This document shows positions 33,206 through 41,798 of a stretch of 64,000 nt of DNA, piece after piece. The notes beneath the pieces are model-generated. The model did not search any database. It worked only from the letters and a program-made list of their open reading frames with translations, and had not been told where the DNA came from. Position 1 is the first letter of the stretch. Each line of letters starts with the position of its first letter. Source of the DNA: Bacillus sp. F19 (GTDB lineage: Bacteria; Bacillota; Bacilli; Bacillales; Bacillaceae); the NCBI GenBank assembly GCA_023823795.1, contig CP085710.1, forward strand, positions 4,862,001 through 4,926,000, written 5' to 3'. Position numbers and translations under genes: made by a program.

Positions 33206-34246
33206 TTATTCCTTCACAATCTGCTGTCCTGCAGCCTTCAGTAAACGGTTCATCACCGCTTGCCCGACACCTTCATTTGAAAAACTTTCACTGTAAATAC
33301 AATCTACTTCCGCATCGTCGAATTCACGCAGCACATCGTAGAGTCCGGCTGCAACTGTCTGAATGTCCTCTCTGCTTCCGCAAACTAAAACAGTGTCGGC
33401 CTGATAGCTTTCTGCTTTTTCTTTTGTTGCAAGCACACCTACTTTTTTCCCTTCTCGTTTTGCAGCATCAATTGTTTTTTGAAAAAAAGATAATGAGCCT
33501 TCAACAATCATTAATGGTGCTTTCGGTGCATAGTGGGTATATTTCATTCCAGGAGACTTTGGAGTAAGCCCTTCCTCTATTAACGCCTGATCCATTAGAA
33601 CCTTTCCAATTAGGCTTTCAAGCTGTTCCTGCGTCACTCCGCCCGGTCTTAAAATGACCGGAATCTGCTGAGTGCAGTCTAAGACAGTAGATTCCACACC
33701 TACACCAGTTGCGCCTCCGTCCATAATGCCGGCGATTCTGCCATTTAAATCATCGTATACATGAGCAGCGCGTGTAGGACTTGGCTTTCCAGAAAGATTC
33801 GCACTAGGTGCAGCAATCGGCAGGTCTGTTTCTTTGATAATGGCAAGTGCCAGCGGATGATCTGGCATTCTTACTGCTACCGTATCAAGTCCTGCTGTTA
33901 CACGATCAGACAGCCCGGGTTTCTTCGGCAAGACAAATGTAATCGGTCCCGGCCACAAAACATCGATTAACTTTTCCACATAAACAGGCACTTCAGCTGC
34001 AATTTCATGCAGCTGTTCTTTTGTCGCAATGTGGACAATCAGTGGATTATCGCTCGGCCTTCCTTTTGCTTCATAAATCTTACCCACAGCGAGATCCGAT
34101 TTAGCGTTGGCGCCAAGGCCATATACGGTCTCTGTTGGGAAAGCCACAACCTCATTCTCTCTTAATTTGGCTGCCGCCTGTGCAATTTGTTGATAACTTA
34201 AGGATAAATCCTTTAAATTATCCACAATCCAAACTTTTGTTTCCAT
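33206..34246 (-). CDS. ywlC: L-threonylcarbamoyladenylate synthase (TsaC/Sua5)
   Basis: Makes threonylcarbamoyl-AMP for the t6A37 modification of ANN-decoding tRNAs (346 aa). The N-terminal YrdC domain has VVAFPTETVYGLGANA, KIYEAKGRPSDNPLIVHI and APSANLSGKPSPTRA; the C-terminal Sua5 domain begins near residue 215 after SPGMKYTHYAPKAP, the conserved linker that covers the active site. Start METKVWIVDNL follows GGAGAGTTATAAGA. Its promoter region overlaps a cluster of DnaA boxes. Confidence 0.95.
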   Translation of the reverse strand: METKVWIVDNLKDLSLSYQQIAQAAAKLRENEVVAFPTETVYGLGANAKSDLAVGKIYEAKGRPSDNPLIVHIATKEQLHEIAAEVPVYVEKLIDVLWPGPITFVLPKKPGLSDRVTAGLDTVAVRMPDHPLALAIIKETDLPIAAPSANLSGKPSPTRAAHVYDDLNGRIAGIMDGGATGVGVESTVLDCTQQIPVILRPGGVTQEQLESLIGKVLMDQALIEEGLTPKSPGMKYTHYAPKAPLMIVEGSLSFFQKTIDAAKREGKKVGVLATKEKAESYQADTVLVCGSREDIQTVAAGLYDVLREFDDAEVDCIYSESFSNEGVGQAVMNRLLKAAGQQIVKE

Positions 34247-34269
34247 TCTTATAACTCTCCTGTCTAACA

Positions 34270-34409
34270 TGTGAATAACTTTGTATTTCCCGACCTTTTC
34301 TTCCATTCCTCATGAAAGTATAAAAGATGACCCCAAATAAAACAAGCTTTATCCACATTTTGTGGATAAAGCTTGAGAATCAGTGGATAACTGTGTGGAT
34401 ATATCCACA
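34270..34409. promoter_or_regulatory. DnaA-box cluster between ywlC and ywlB
   Basis: Six boxes in 140 bp. Exact matches to TTATNCACA lie at 34270-34278 (minus), 34349-34357 (plus) and 34361-34369 (minus). One-mismatch boxes lie at 34382-34390 (minus), 34394-34402 (minus) and 34401-34409 (plus). The 34349/34361 pair forms an inverted repeat. No dnaA, dnaN or AT-rich unwinding region is near, so this is not oriC. From memory, B. subtilis has a DnaA-box cluster at the same ywlC locus that influences replication initiation by binding DnaA. Confidence 0.85.
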
Positions 34410-34856
34410 TCATGAGGTTTTTACCATCACAACGGCATGTTCTTTTTCCAATGATTCTTTAAAATGAGCCGAATTTAATAAGTGCTCAGGAATCTCGTTT
34501 TGTTCCACTGACTGAAAACCAATCAGCGTAAGAAATTCGATTGAATTTTTCTTATTGGTGACAAGGTAGCTTCCGCAGAGGCCCTTTTCTTTTCCTAATG
34601 CATGGATACTTTCAAATAAGGAAAGAAGATGAGCCTGATTTATATTTTCAGAAACGACAAGGGAACGCAGCAAACCGTCTCCATTCACAGGTTCAATTCC
34701 CAAGCTTGCAACGATTGTATTTTCATCACTTTCCATTACGACAAAGTATTCGGCAATGTCCTCTATTCCTTCAGAGATCAAACCCGCTTTTTCGATAAAT
34801 GATTTTATGGCTTGTACATCTTTTTTCTCTGCAATCCGCAATTGATAGTACATCAT
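34410..34856 (-). CDS. ywlB: GNAT-like acetyltransferase YwlB
   Basis: 148-aa protein with a GNAT-type fold pattern: LRIAEKKDVQAIKSFIEKAGL start, VASLGIEPVNGDGLLRSLVV strand region near residue 50-70 and SIEFLTLIGFQSV near residue 105. Target unknown. Its stop overlaps the last DnaA box. The position between spoIIR and ywlC is as in B. subtilis. Confidence 0.8.
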   Translation of the reverse strand: MMYYQLRIAEKKDVQAIKSFIEKAGLISEGIEDIAEYFVVMESDENTIVASLGIEPVNGDGLLRSLVVSENINQAHLLSLFESIHALGKEKGLCGSYLVTNKKNSIEFLTLIGFQSVEQNEIPEHLLNSAHFKESLEKEHAVVMVKTS

Positions 34857-34922
34857 TTCACCCCGTTTTTCTTTTCTACTTCAAATCTATGACGGGGAAT
34901 GACTTTTATGCACTCAATAATA

Positions 34923-35045
34923 AGAAAAGCGGAATCGCCCGTTTAGCTCCGAAAGACAGATAAGAATCCGGCAGAAAAGTCCGGGTTTGACTTTTTTGCC
35001 GGATTTGTTCTGGCAGAGGAGTTGGGCGCTAGAGCTAGACATCAA
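34923..35045. repeat. Copy of the ~120-bp structured repeat
   Basis: Full-length copy: AGAAAAGCGGAATCGCCCG, GTTTAGCTCCGAAAGACAGA, GGCAGAAAAGTCCGGG, then TTCTGGCAGAGGAGTTGGGC and GCTAGAGCTAGACATC. Located between ywlB and spoIIR. Confidence 0.85.
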
Positions 35046-35075
35046 AGCGCAAATTTTTATAATTTCTTAATACTA

Positions 35076-35112
35076 GAAAAAAAGAAAGACTTAAGGATTT
35101 CCCCTTAAGTCC
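35076..35112 (-). terminator. spoIIR terminator
   Basis: Minus strand GACTTAAGG and CCTTAAGTC pair around a 6-base loop, followed by TTTCTTTTTTT. Confidence 0.85.
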
Positions 35113-35113
35113 A

Positions 35114-35788
35114 TCATGAGAATAAGTTCGAAAACCATTCAACCAAAAAGAATTTGACTTCTACTTCTTCTTTTTCTTCTTCTTCTTCATCTACAATTAG
35201 AGCACTAAGCTCTTCGGACGTTTTTTCAGCCTCTGCACTTTTGTCCTCTTCTTCGATCTCTGCTGCCTTGACAGCCTGTCCGTTAGAAAAATCAAGAAAG
35301 CAAAGCGGCGGAAACAGCACGCACCACCAGTTGGCGCCTTTCCCTTCGCCGAGCGTGATCAGGATGGCCTCATAGTCACCTGCCGGGTAAATATAGCTGC
35401 CATACATCTTTGTCGGGAAACTGACATTATCAAAATCAACGCTGAATTCCTGCTCCATGTTCTCTTTCACTAAAACAGACTGAACAATTTTCTCAATCTC
35501 AGGAAGTCTTGACTGAATTAGTTCGCGTGCCGCCTCTATAGAAGTGAGCTTCGCAACCCACACCGTGATCTCTTTATTCACTTCGTCGCGAATTTTTCGT
35601 TTTAAAGCCTGATCCTCATCAGAATCGCTGTTGGCCAAAATGCGGAGGCGAATCGCCTCATCCGGAATCACAACCGGTTCCGATCCCTGCTGCTCGGCAC
35701 CAGCCGAAAGCGGTTCTTTATATACGTTCATTATTGCACCAATTAATAATAATAAAATATAGATAAATGCGATATGCTGTTTCTTCAT
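35114..35788 (-). CDS. spoIIR: Stage II sporulation protein R
   Basis: Secreted forespore signal that triggers SpoIIGA to process pro-SigE in the mother cell (224 aa). A signal peptide (IAFIYILLLLIGAIMNVY) precedes the conserved VVIPDEAIRLRILANSDSDEDQALKRKIRDEV and the GKGANWWCVLFPPLCFLD motif near residue 160. The acidic, glutamate-rich region before the C-terminal KFFLVEWFSNLF is longer than I would expect. Start ATG follows GGTGAGGGAA. A SigF-like promoter lies upstream, as required for forespore expression. Confidence 0.95.
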   Translation of the reverse strand: MKKQHIAFIYILLLLIGAIMNVYKEPLSAGAEQQGSEPVVIPDEAIRLRILANSDSDEDQALKRKIRDEVNKEITVWVAKLTSIEAARELIQSRLPEIEKIVQSVLVKENMEQEFSVDFDNVSFPTKMYGSYIYPAGDYEAILITLGEGKGANWWCVLFPPLCFLDFSNGQAVKAAEIEEEDKSAEAEKTSEELSALIVDEEEEEKEEVEVKFFLVEWFSNLFS

Positions 35789-35814
35789 TTCCCTCACCAT
35801 CCCCTTCTAGGAAA

Positions 35815-35844
35815 CAGTATGGACAGGGATTTAGATTCTTAAAC
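35815..35844 (-). promoter_or_regulatory. SigF-type promoter of spoIIR
   Basis: Minus strand GTTTA, 15 bp, GTCCATACTG. This fits the forespore SigF consensus (GYATA, 15, GGNNANAMTR) with one mismatch in each element, about 27 bp from the start codon. Confidence 0.7.
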
Positions 35845-35879
35845 TAGTTTTTTGTTTTCTAGTAATCTATTTTTTTGCT

Positions 35880-37290
35880 GAAAACCTGATTGCGAGTTGG
35901 AAGGCCATTTGTGTGAATTGAAACATAATTTCTGCGAATTGGAGATGGTTTTTTGCTAATTGGATGGCGGTTTCTGCGAGTTGGGTGCTCCGGATCCAAG
36001 TCTGATACCCTATATAGCTGAATTTCTTTTATTCTGGGCTGCATCTACGATAGAATGGCCAACGGCAGCTAGTAACTGGCATTTTTATCGTCCGAAATCA
36101 AGGTTTGTGAGTTGGATGTCTGTTTTTGCGAGTTGAAGCGTAATTTCTGCGAATTGGAGTTGGGTTTTTGCTAATTGGATGGCGGTTTCTGTGAGTTGGG
36201 TGCTTCGGATCCAAGTCTGATACCCTATATAGCTGAATTTCTTTTATTCTGGGCTGCATCTACGATAGAATGGCCAACGGCAGCTAGTAACTGGCATTTT
36301 TATCGTCCTTTGTGAGTTGGATGTCTGTTTTTACGAGTTGAAGCGTAATTTCTGCGAATTGGAGATGGGTTTTTGCTAATTGGATGGCGGTTTCTGTGAG
36401 TTGGGTGCTTCGGATACAAGTCTGATACCCTATATAGCTGAATTTCTTTTATTCTGGGCTGCATCTACGATAGAATGGCCAACGGCAGCTAGTAACTGGT
36501 ATTTTTTTCGTGCGAAATCAAGGTTTGTGAGTTGGATGTCTGTTTTTGCGAGTTGAATTGTAATTTCTGCGAATTGGAGATGGTTTTTTGCTAATTGGAT
36601 GGCGGTTTCTGCGAATTGGGTGCTTCGGATCCAAGTCTGATACCCAATGCAGCTAGATTTCCTTAATATCTTTAGCTGCATCTACGATAGAATGGCCAAC
36701 GGCAGCTAGTAACTGGCATTTTGTTTTCGTGCGAAATCAAGGTTTGTGAGTTGGATGTCTGTTTTTGCAAGTTGAATCGTAATTTCTGCGAATTGGAGAT
36801 GGGTTTTTGCTAATTGAATGGCAGTTTCTGCGAGTTGGGTGCTTCGGGTCCAAGTCTGAAACTCAATTCAGCTGAATTTCCTTAATATCTTTAGCTGCAC
36901 CTACGATAGAATGGCCAACGGCAGCTAGTAACTGGCATTTTTATCGTCCGAAATCAAGGTTTGTGAGTTGGATGTCTGTTTTTGCGAGTTGAATCGTAAT
37001 TTCTGCGAATTGGAGTTGGGTTTTTGCTAATTGAATGGCGGTTTCTGCGAGTTGGGTGCTTCGGATCCAAGTCTGATACCCAATTCAGCTGAATTTCCTT
37101 AATATCTTTAGCTGCATCTACGATAGAATGGCCAACGGCAGCTAGTAACTGGCATTTTTATCGTCCGAAATCAAGGTTTGTGAGTTGGATGTCTGTTTTT
37201 GCGAGTTGAATCGTAATTTCTGCGAATTGGAGTTGGGTTTTTGCTAATTGAATGGCGGTTTCTGCGAGTTGGGCACTTCTCATCCAATTC
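35880..37290. repeat. Tandem array, seven copies of a ~215-bp unit
   Basis: Anchor GAATTGGAG recurs near 35941, 36156, 36361, 36576, 36795, 37012 and 37229, giving periods of 205-219 bp. Each unit has about five head-to-tail 21-bp subunits, e.g. TTTTTGCGAGTTGAATCGTAA, TTTCTGCGAATTGGAG, TTTTTGCTAATTGGATGGCGG, TTTCTGCGAGTTGGG, then a near-identical 110-bp linker containing GGCCAACGGCAGCTAGTAAC. Last copies differ in the linker (AATATCTTTAGCTGCA). The 21-bp subunits read as seven-residue repeats on the minus strand but stops interrupt every frame, so it is judged non-coding. The rest of the 35801-37528 gap holds no gene. Confidence 0.9.
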
Positions 37291-37528
37291 TGATCCCCGA
37301 TGCAGGTGATTTCATAAATATTTTAGCTGCATCTATGATTAATTAGCGATCGTTATTTAGAAAAAGCTAATTTTCAAGTGAAAATGGATGGTGAATGTCC
37401 GATATATTGAATAATTCACCTATAAAAAGTTAAATTTTCATCTATAAAAATCCTAATTTGCAGAAGAAGAAGGATTCCAAGCCCTGCCGCAGAAATAAAA
37501 AGCAGACTAAAATAAAAGGAGCATTCCA

Positions 37529-38521
37529 TTGATTAAAAAGGAACGTGAAATACCAATTAAATTAAGAAAACTAGAGGCACTTCTTAGAAGATTACCTTCA
37601 AACCATCTAAAGAGAAGTAAAATTGAGGAGGAATATGCCAAAATTCGAGCTGGATATCGAGGAGAAAAATCTATTGACTATTATCTAAATGCAATGGATG
37701 AAAAGAGATTTTTTATATTTCATGATATTAGACTCCAACATTGTAATAATGAGTATTTTCAAATCGATATTTTATTACTGACAAGCAACTATCTTGTCAT
37801 TCTTGAAATAAAAAATATGAACGGAACATTGTGCTTTGATCAAAAATTTCACCAACTGATCAGGGCTTTGAACGGTAAAGAAGAAGCATTTCCAGATCCT
37901 ATAACCCAAGTAAAACGGCAGAAAAAGCATTTGCATCAATGGCTAATTTCTAATCATTTCCCCTCGCTCCCTATCTATCCACTAATTGTTATCAGTAATC
38001 CTGCAACCCTTATTAAATCGATTCCAGCATATTCAGACGAAGTAACAAGAAAAGTGATACATGCTTCACAGCTTCACTCAAAAATTGAACAAATCAATCA
38101 ACGAGTAAAAGATGATGTGCTAAGTACCAGAGAGGTAAATAAACTTTCCCGATTGCTATTAAAACTTCATTCTCCTCATAATCCAGATATACTGTCTCAC
38201 TTTCAATTACAGGAAAAAGATCTCCTAAGAGGTATTCAATGCCCGAATTGTAATAACCTTGAGATGCTAAGAGTAAACGGTTCCTGGACCTGTTCAAGTT
38301 GCAAAATCTCGAGTAAGGATGCACATTTGGCAGCCTTAGATGATTATTGTCTTTTGATTTCAGCTACCATCACCAATCAAGAATTACGCAATTTTCTAAA
38401 AATCACGTCTGTTTCCTCTGCTGCATATCTGCTGAAACAGTTAAAGCTTGAAACCACAGGCTCCTACCGCCACCGCAAATACCATCTCCTTCCTAACACA
38501 ACAAAAACGCCTCATCACTGA
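37529..38521 (+). CDS. NERD-domain protein with C-terminal zinc ribbon
   Basis: 330 aa. The NERD (nuclease-related) domain spans about residues 45-160, with YRGEKSIDYYLNAM, HDIRL, FQIDILLLTSNYLVILEIKNMNG (the Asp and Glu-x-Lys of the nuclease-like core) and PITQVKRQKKHLHQWL. A zinc ribbon follows near residue 238: CPNCNN then CSSCK. Function is unproven for this family; DNA processing is suggested by the fold. It is AT-rich relative to neighbours and interrupts the spoIIR-prmC order, which suggests gain by transfer. Its end overlaps prmC by 7 bp tail to tail. Confidence 0.85.
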   Translation: MIKKEREIPIKLRKLEALLRRLPSNHLKRSKIEEEYAKIRAGYRGEKSIDYYLNAMDEKRFFIFHDIRLQHCNNEYFQIDILLLTSNYLVILEIKNMNGTLCFDQKFHQLIRALNGKEEAFPDPITQVKRQKKHLHQWLISNHFPSLPIYPLIVISNPATLIKSIPAYSDEVTRKVIHASQLHSKIEQINQRVKDDVLSTREVNKLSRLLLKLHSPHNPDILSHFQLQEKDLLRGIQCPNCNNLEMLRVNGSWTCSSCKISSKDAHLAALDDYCLLISATITNQELRNFLKITSVSSAAYLLKQLKLETTGSYRHRKYHLLPNTTKTPHH

Positions 38522-38527
38522 GACGTT
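38505..38527 (-). terminator. prmC terminator overlapping its last codons
   Basis: Minus strand AACGTCTC AGTGAT GAGGCGTT stem (one mismatch pair) and TTTGTTG tail; the left arm is part of the prmC coding end. Confidence 0.55.
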
Positions 38528-39384
38528 CCGTTCACTACAGCAAATACCATGCGATCTTTGCCATTTATATCGTATTTTACTTCTGCTTCTGCATGTGGCA
38601 GCTTGTCCAGCAGCAGAGCTTTTACATCTTCTCCTTGTCCGGCTCCAACTTCAAATGCGATCAGGGCGCGTTCGCTGATGACGAGCGGAATTTCTGCGGC
38701 GAGTCTGCGGTAAAAATTCAGTCCGTCCACACCGCCTGCCAGTGCGCGAAGCGGTTCATGGTCCTTCACAACTGGAGACAGCTCCAAAATGTCAGCATCC
38801 GGGATGTAAGGCGGATTAGACACGACGACATCAAGCTTCTTGCCGCTATTTAAAATCGGGGATAACAGATCACCGTGTAAAAATTGGACTTCTGCTCCTA
38901 GATTTTTTGCATTCAGCTGAGCAACTTCAAGTGATTCGGGTGCAATGTCGACCGCACACAACTTGAACATCGGATTTTCCAAAGCAAGGGAAATGGCAAT
39001 GGCACCGCTGCCTGTCCCGATATCTGCTGCTTCTACTGAAGAATATCCGTTAAACAAGTATTTTGCTTTTAACAAGATTCCTTCTACCAGCTCCTCGGTT
39101 TCCGGGCGCGGTATGAGGACTTCTTTGTTGACCAAAAACGAACGGCCGTAAAATTCTTCTGATCCGATCATGTGCTGAACAGGTATTCCTTCAGCATGAC
39201 GGTTTACATCTGTTTTAAAGCTTTCCCAGACTCCGTCAGAAAGATCGGTTCTAAGGTTAGCCAGCATCTCTGCACGGCTCATATTTAGATGATGGCGCAA
39301 AAGGAGCTCTCCCGCATTGTGGTCCCGTTCTGCTTCTGCCAAAAAAGAAGAAGCCCACTTCAGGGCTTCGTATATCTTAATCAT
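38515..39384 (-). CDS. prmC: Release factor glutamine methyltransferase
   Basis: SAM-dependent methylation of the glutamine in the GGQ motif of RF1/RF2 (289 aa). SAM-binding ADIGTGSGAIAISLAL near residue 118 and the substrate-binding VVSNPPYIPD near residue 185 are the diagnostic motifs. It lies 2 bp after prfA, encoding its substrate. Confidence 0.96.
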   Translation of the reverse strand: MIKIYEALKWASSFLAEAERDHNAGELLLRHHLNMSRAEMLANLRTDLSDGVWESFKTDVNRHAEGIPVQHMIGSEEFYGRSFLVNKEVLIPRPETEELVEGILLKAKYLFNGYSSVEAADIGTGSGAIAISLALENPMFKLCAVDIAPESLEVAQLNAKNLGAEVQFLHGDLLSPILNSGKKLDVVVSNPPYIPDADILELSPVVKDHEPLRALAGGVDGLNFYRRLAAEIPLVISERALIAFEVGAGQGEDVKALLLDKLPHAEAEVKYDINGKDRMVFAVVNGTSQ

Positions 39385-39386
39385 GC

Positions 39387-40457
39387 TTACTGGTCTGCCT
39401 GATCAAGTCTGCTCGATTGATCTTCAACGATAAGAGCATCGACAAAATCATCAAGTTTCCCTTGCAAAATCTGGTCAAGCTTTTGGATCGTCAGGCCAAT
39501 GCGGTGGTCTGTAACACGGTTTTGCGGGAAGTTATACGTGCGGATCCTTTCTGATCGGTCACCTGTACCGACAGCAAGCTTGCGGGTTTGGTCGTATTCA
39601 GCCTGTGCTTCTCGCTGAAATTTATCATAAACGCGTGCGCGCAATACTTTCATTGCTTTTTCTTTGTTTTTGATCTGGGATTTTTCATCCTGACATGAAA
39701 CGACCGTTCCTGTTGGAAGATGCGTTAAGCGAACAGCTGACATGGTCGTGTTTACACTTTGTCCGCCCGGTCCGCTTGATGTGAATGTATCTACACGAAT
39801 GTCTTTTTCATGGATCTCAATCTCTACTTCTTCTGCTTCCGGCAAGCATGCAACGGTAGCTGTTGAAGTATGGATTCTTCCGCCTGATTCTGTTTCAGGA
39901 ACGCGCTGTACACGGTGTGCCCCATTCTCATATTTCAGCTTCGAGAATGCGCCTCTTCCGTTGATCATGAAAATAATCTCTTTGTAGCCGCCGACTCCTG
40001 TTGAGTTTGCTTCCATCACTTCTGTTTTCCAGCCTTGTGCTTCAGCAAAACGGCTGTACATGCGGTAAAGATCGCCTGCAAATAATGCTGCCTCGTCTCC
40101 GCCTGCTGCACCGCGAATCTCCATGATTACGTTTTTGTCATCGTTCGGGTCTTTTGGAACAAGAAGGATTTTCAAACGTTCAGAGAGCCCTTTTTCCTGT
40201 GCCTGAAGCTCAGAAAGCTCTTCTTTCACCATTTCGCGCATATCTGCGTCAAGCTTGTCATCAAGCATCATTTTTGCGTCATCGATCTGCTCTTTCACAG
40301 ATTTATATTCACGATATACTTCAACAGTTTCCTGCAGGTCAGATTGTTCTTTTGAATATTCACGAAGCTTCTTAGAATCGTTGATAATATCAGGATCCAT
40401 CAGCAGCCCATTTAATTTTTCGTAGCGGTCTTCTACAGATTGTAAGCGATCTAACAC
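39387..40457 (-). CDS. prfA: Peptide chain release factor 1
   Basis: Recognises UAA and UAG and releases the peptide (356 aa). The catalytic GGQ is in [20 protein letters not shown] near residue 230; the stop-codon-reading PxT-type loop is near residue 185. A GTG start giving [15 protein letters not shown] was chosen from the family length and the upstream GAGGTGAATAAC; 26 further codons of open frame upstream are AT-rich and not conserved. Confidence 0.96.
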   Translation of the reverse strand: MLDRLQSVEDRYEKLNGLLMDPDIINDSKKLREYSKEQSDLQETVEVYREYKSVKEQIDDAKMMLDDKLDADMREMVKEELSELQAQEKGLSERLKILLVPKDPNDDKNVIMEIRGAAGGDEAALFAGDLYRMYSRFAEAQGWKTEVMEANSTGVGGYKEIIFMINGRGAFSKLKYENGAHRVQRVPETESGGRIHTSTATVACLPEAEEVEIEIHEKDIRVDTFTSSGPGGQSVNTTMSAVRLTHLPTGTVVSCQDEKSQIKNKEKAMKVLRARVYDKFQREAQAEYDQTRKLAVGTGDRSERIRTYNFPQNRVTDHRIGLTIQKLDQILQGKLDDFVDALIVEDQSSRLDQADQ

Positions 40458-40533
40458 GTTATTCACCTCAATTTTCGTCCATAACGTTATAATTATAGTA
40501 TAGGTTAACCCAAGCGTCAAAAGCAAATTGACC

Positions 40534-40665
40534 AAGAAAAGCCCAAGCGCCTGTTTAGCGCAGGCAGACAGATAAAGATTCGCCAGAAAAAGCGCTTTTT
40601 GCCTACAGGCGAATCCGTTCTGGCCGAGGAGTCAGGCGATTCCGCCTGCCATCGAAGCGCAAAAT
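40534..40665. repeat. Copy of the ~120-bp structured repeat
   Basis: AGAAAAGCCCAAGCGCCTG, GTTTAGCGCAGGCAGACAGA, CGCCAGAAAAAGCGC, TTCTGGCCGAGGAGTCAGGCG and a divergent end GCCATCGAAGCGCAAA. Lies between prfA and the VOC gene. Confidence 0.85.
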
Positions 40666-40699
40666 TCATTCTTAAAACCCCAGAAAGAAAGGAAGAAAA

Positions 40700-41113
40700 A
40701 TGAAAATAAGAAAAGTGCATCATGTTGCCGTCATTTGTACTGATTATGCCGTGTCGAAGGACTTTTATGTCAATAAACTCGGGTTTGAAGTCATCCATGA
40801 ATTTTACCGGGCTGAAAGGGATTCTTATAAATTGGATCTGGCTGTTGGGGATCATACTCAAATTGAGCTGTTTTCTTTCCCGTCGCCCCCGGAGCGTCCT
40901 TCACGTCCAGAATCAGCAGGCCTTCGACATCTGGCTTTTTCTATTGAAAATATTCATGAGACAGTGAGTCATTTGAATGAACTGGGAATCGAAACAGAGC
41001 CGATCCGGGTCGATCCCTTTACAAACAGGCTCTTCACCTTTTTCAAAGATCCAGATGGATTGCCGCTCGAGTTGTACGAGGATCCCGTCGAAACAGAGAG
41101 TCACATTTCGTAA
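40700..41113 (+). CDS. ywkD: VOC (glyoxalase/bleomycin-resistance fold) family protein YwkD
   Basis: 137-aa single-domain VOC protein: VHHVAVICTDYAVSKDFYVNKLGFEV at the start, QIELFSFPSPPERPSRPE in the middle, GLRHLAFSIENI and FFKDPDGLPLELYE at the end. Metal ligands are consistent with His7, Glu52, His74 and Glu124. The substrate is unknown. Name follows position between racA and prfA, as in B. subtilis. Confidence 0.85.
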   Translation: MKIRKVHHVAVICTDYAVSKDFYVNKLGFEVIHEFYRAERDSYKLDLAVGDHTQIELFSFPSPPERPSRPESAGLRHLAFSIENIHETVSHLNELGIETEPIRVDPFTNRLFTFFKDPDGLPLELYEDPVETESHIS

Positions 41114-41241
41114 AATCTGCACTTTCTTTGACGAATCCATTCTTCTTTTGTCTGCATAGAAGGGATGCATCTTCCCCTTATCGAACATGTTGATTATTGT
41201 GTTTCGTATGTTTCGGATCGATTAAGATAGGGGGAAAACCG

Positions 41242-41760
41242 ATGAATACAAGCCAGGTCGCGAAGTTATTGGGTGTGTCGCCGAAAACCGTACAGCGCTG
41301 GGTAAAGCAGCTTAATTTGCAGATGGATCGGAATGAGCTCGGCCATTATTTGTTTACAGATGAAGATATTAATACCTTAAGAGATATTAAAGATCAATTA
41401 AATCAGGGAATCCTTTTTCATGAAGTAAAGGTTGCGGAAAAGAAACCTCCAAGAATAGGGATTGTGAAAACAGAAGCAGCTGAATCCGGCACTGATTTCG
41501 ATGAATTATTGCAAAAGATTGCTGAGCTTGATCAAAAAGTAAACAGCAAAGCAGACAGTGTTGTCTCTTATCAGCTTTTGCAGCATCGCAGGGAAATTGA
41601 GGAATTAAATGGACGAATTGCCGAACTGGAAGCTAAGATTGAAAGCTTGGAAAAACAAAAAGATAAGCATCCAATCGAGCATGCTCTTGTTTTTGATCAT
41701 ATCAAAACACCTAAAAAACAAAAGCGCAGAAATCTGATCAGCTCCATCTTCAGCTTCTAG
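41242..41760 (+). CDS. racA: Chromosome-anchoring protein RacA
   Basis: Sporulation protein that binds origin-proximal DNA and tethers it to the cell pole (172 aa). MerR-type helix-turn-helix at the N-terminus (TSQVAKLLGVSPKTVQRWVK), a coiled coil from about residue 88 to 145 (REIEELNGRIAELEAKIESLE) and a basic tail. Start ATG follows AGGGGGAAAACC. TATCGAA, a one-mismatch Spo0A-box, lies at 41179-41185 upstream. Confidence 0.93.
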   Translation: MNTSQVAKLLGVSPKTVQRWVKQLNLQMDRNELGHYLFTDEDINTLRDIKDQLNQGILFHEVKVAEKKPPRIGIVKTEAAESGTDFDELLQKIAELDQKVNSKADSVVSYQLLQHRREIEELNGRIAELEAKIESLEKQKDKHPIEHALVFDHIKTPKKQKRRNLISSIFSF

Positions 41761-41764
41761 CATG

Positions 41765-41798
41765 GAAAAAACTCGTTTACTATAGAAACGAGTTTTTT
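41765..41798. terminator. Bidirectional terminator between racA and the lipoprotein gene
   Basis: AAAAACTCGTTT pairs with AAACGAGTTTTTT; T runs on both strands serve the two converging genes. Confidence 0.85.

Noticed and set aside
34270-34409. Chromosomal replication origin
   Set aside because: DnaA boxes are present, but dnaA, dnaN, rpmH and an AT-rich unwinding region are not; better explained as a DnaA-binding cluster away from oriC.
36430-36681. Minus-strand repeat protein with seven-residue repeats (IQLAK/QFAE type)
   Set aside because: The frame is open in only one part of the array, is interrupted in other copies and has no ribosome site.
35880-37290. CRISPR array
   Set aside because: The segments between repeats are nearly identical rather than unique, unit length is about 215 bp, and no cas gene is nearby.
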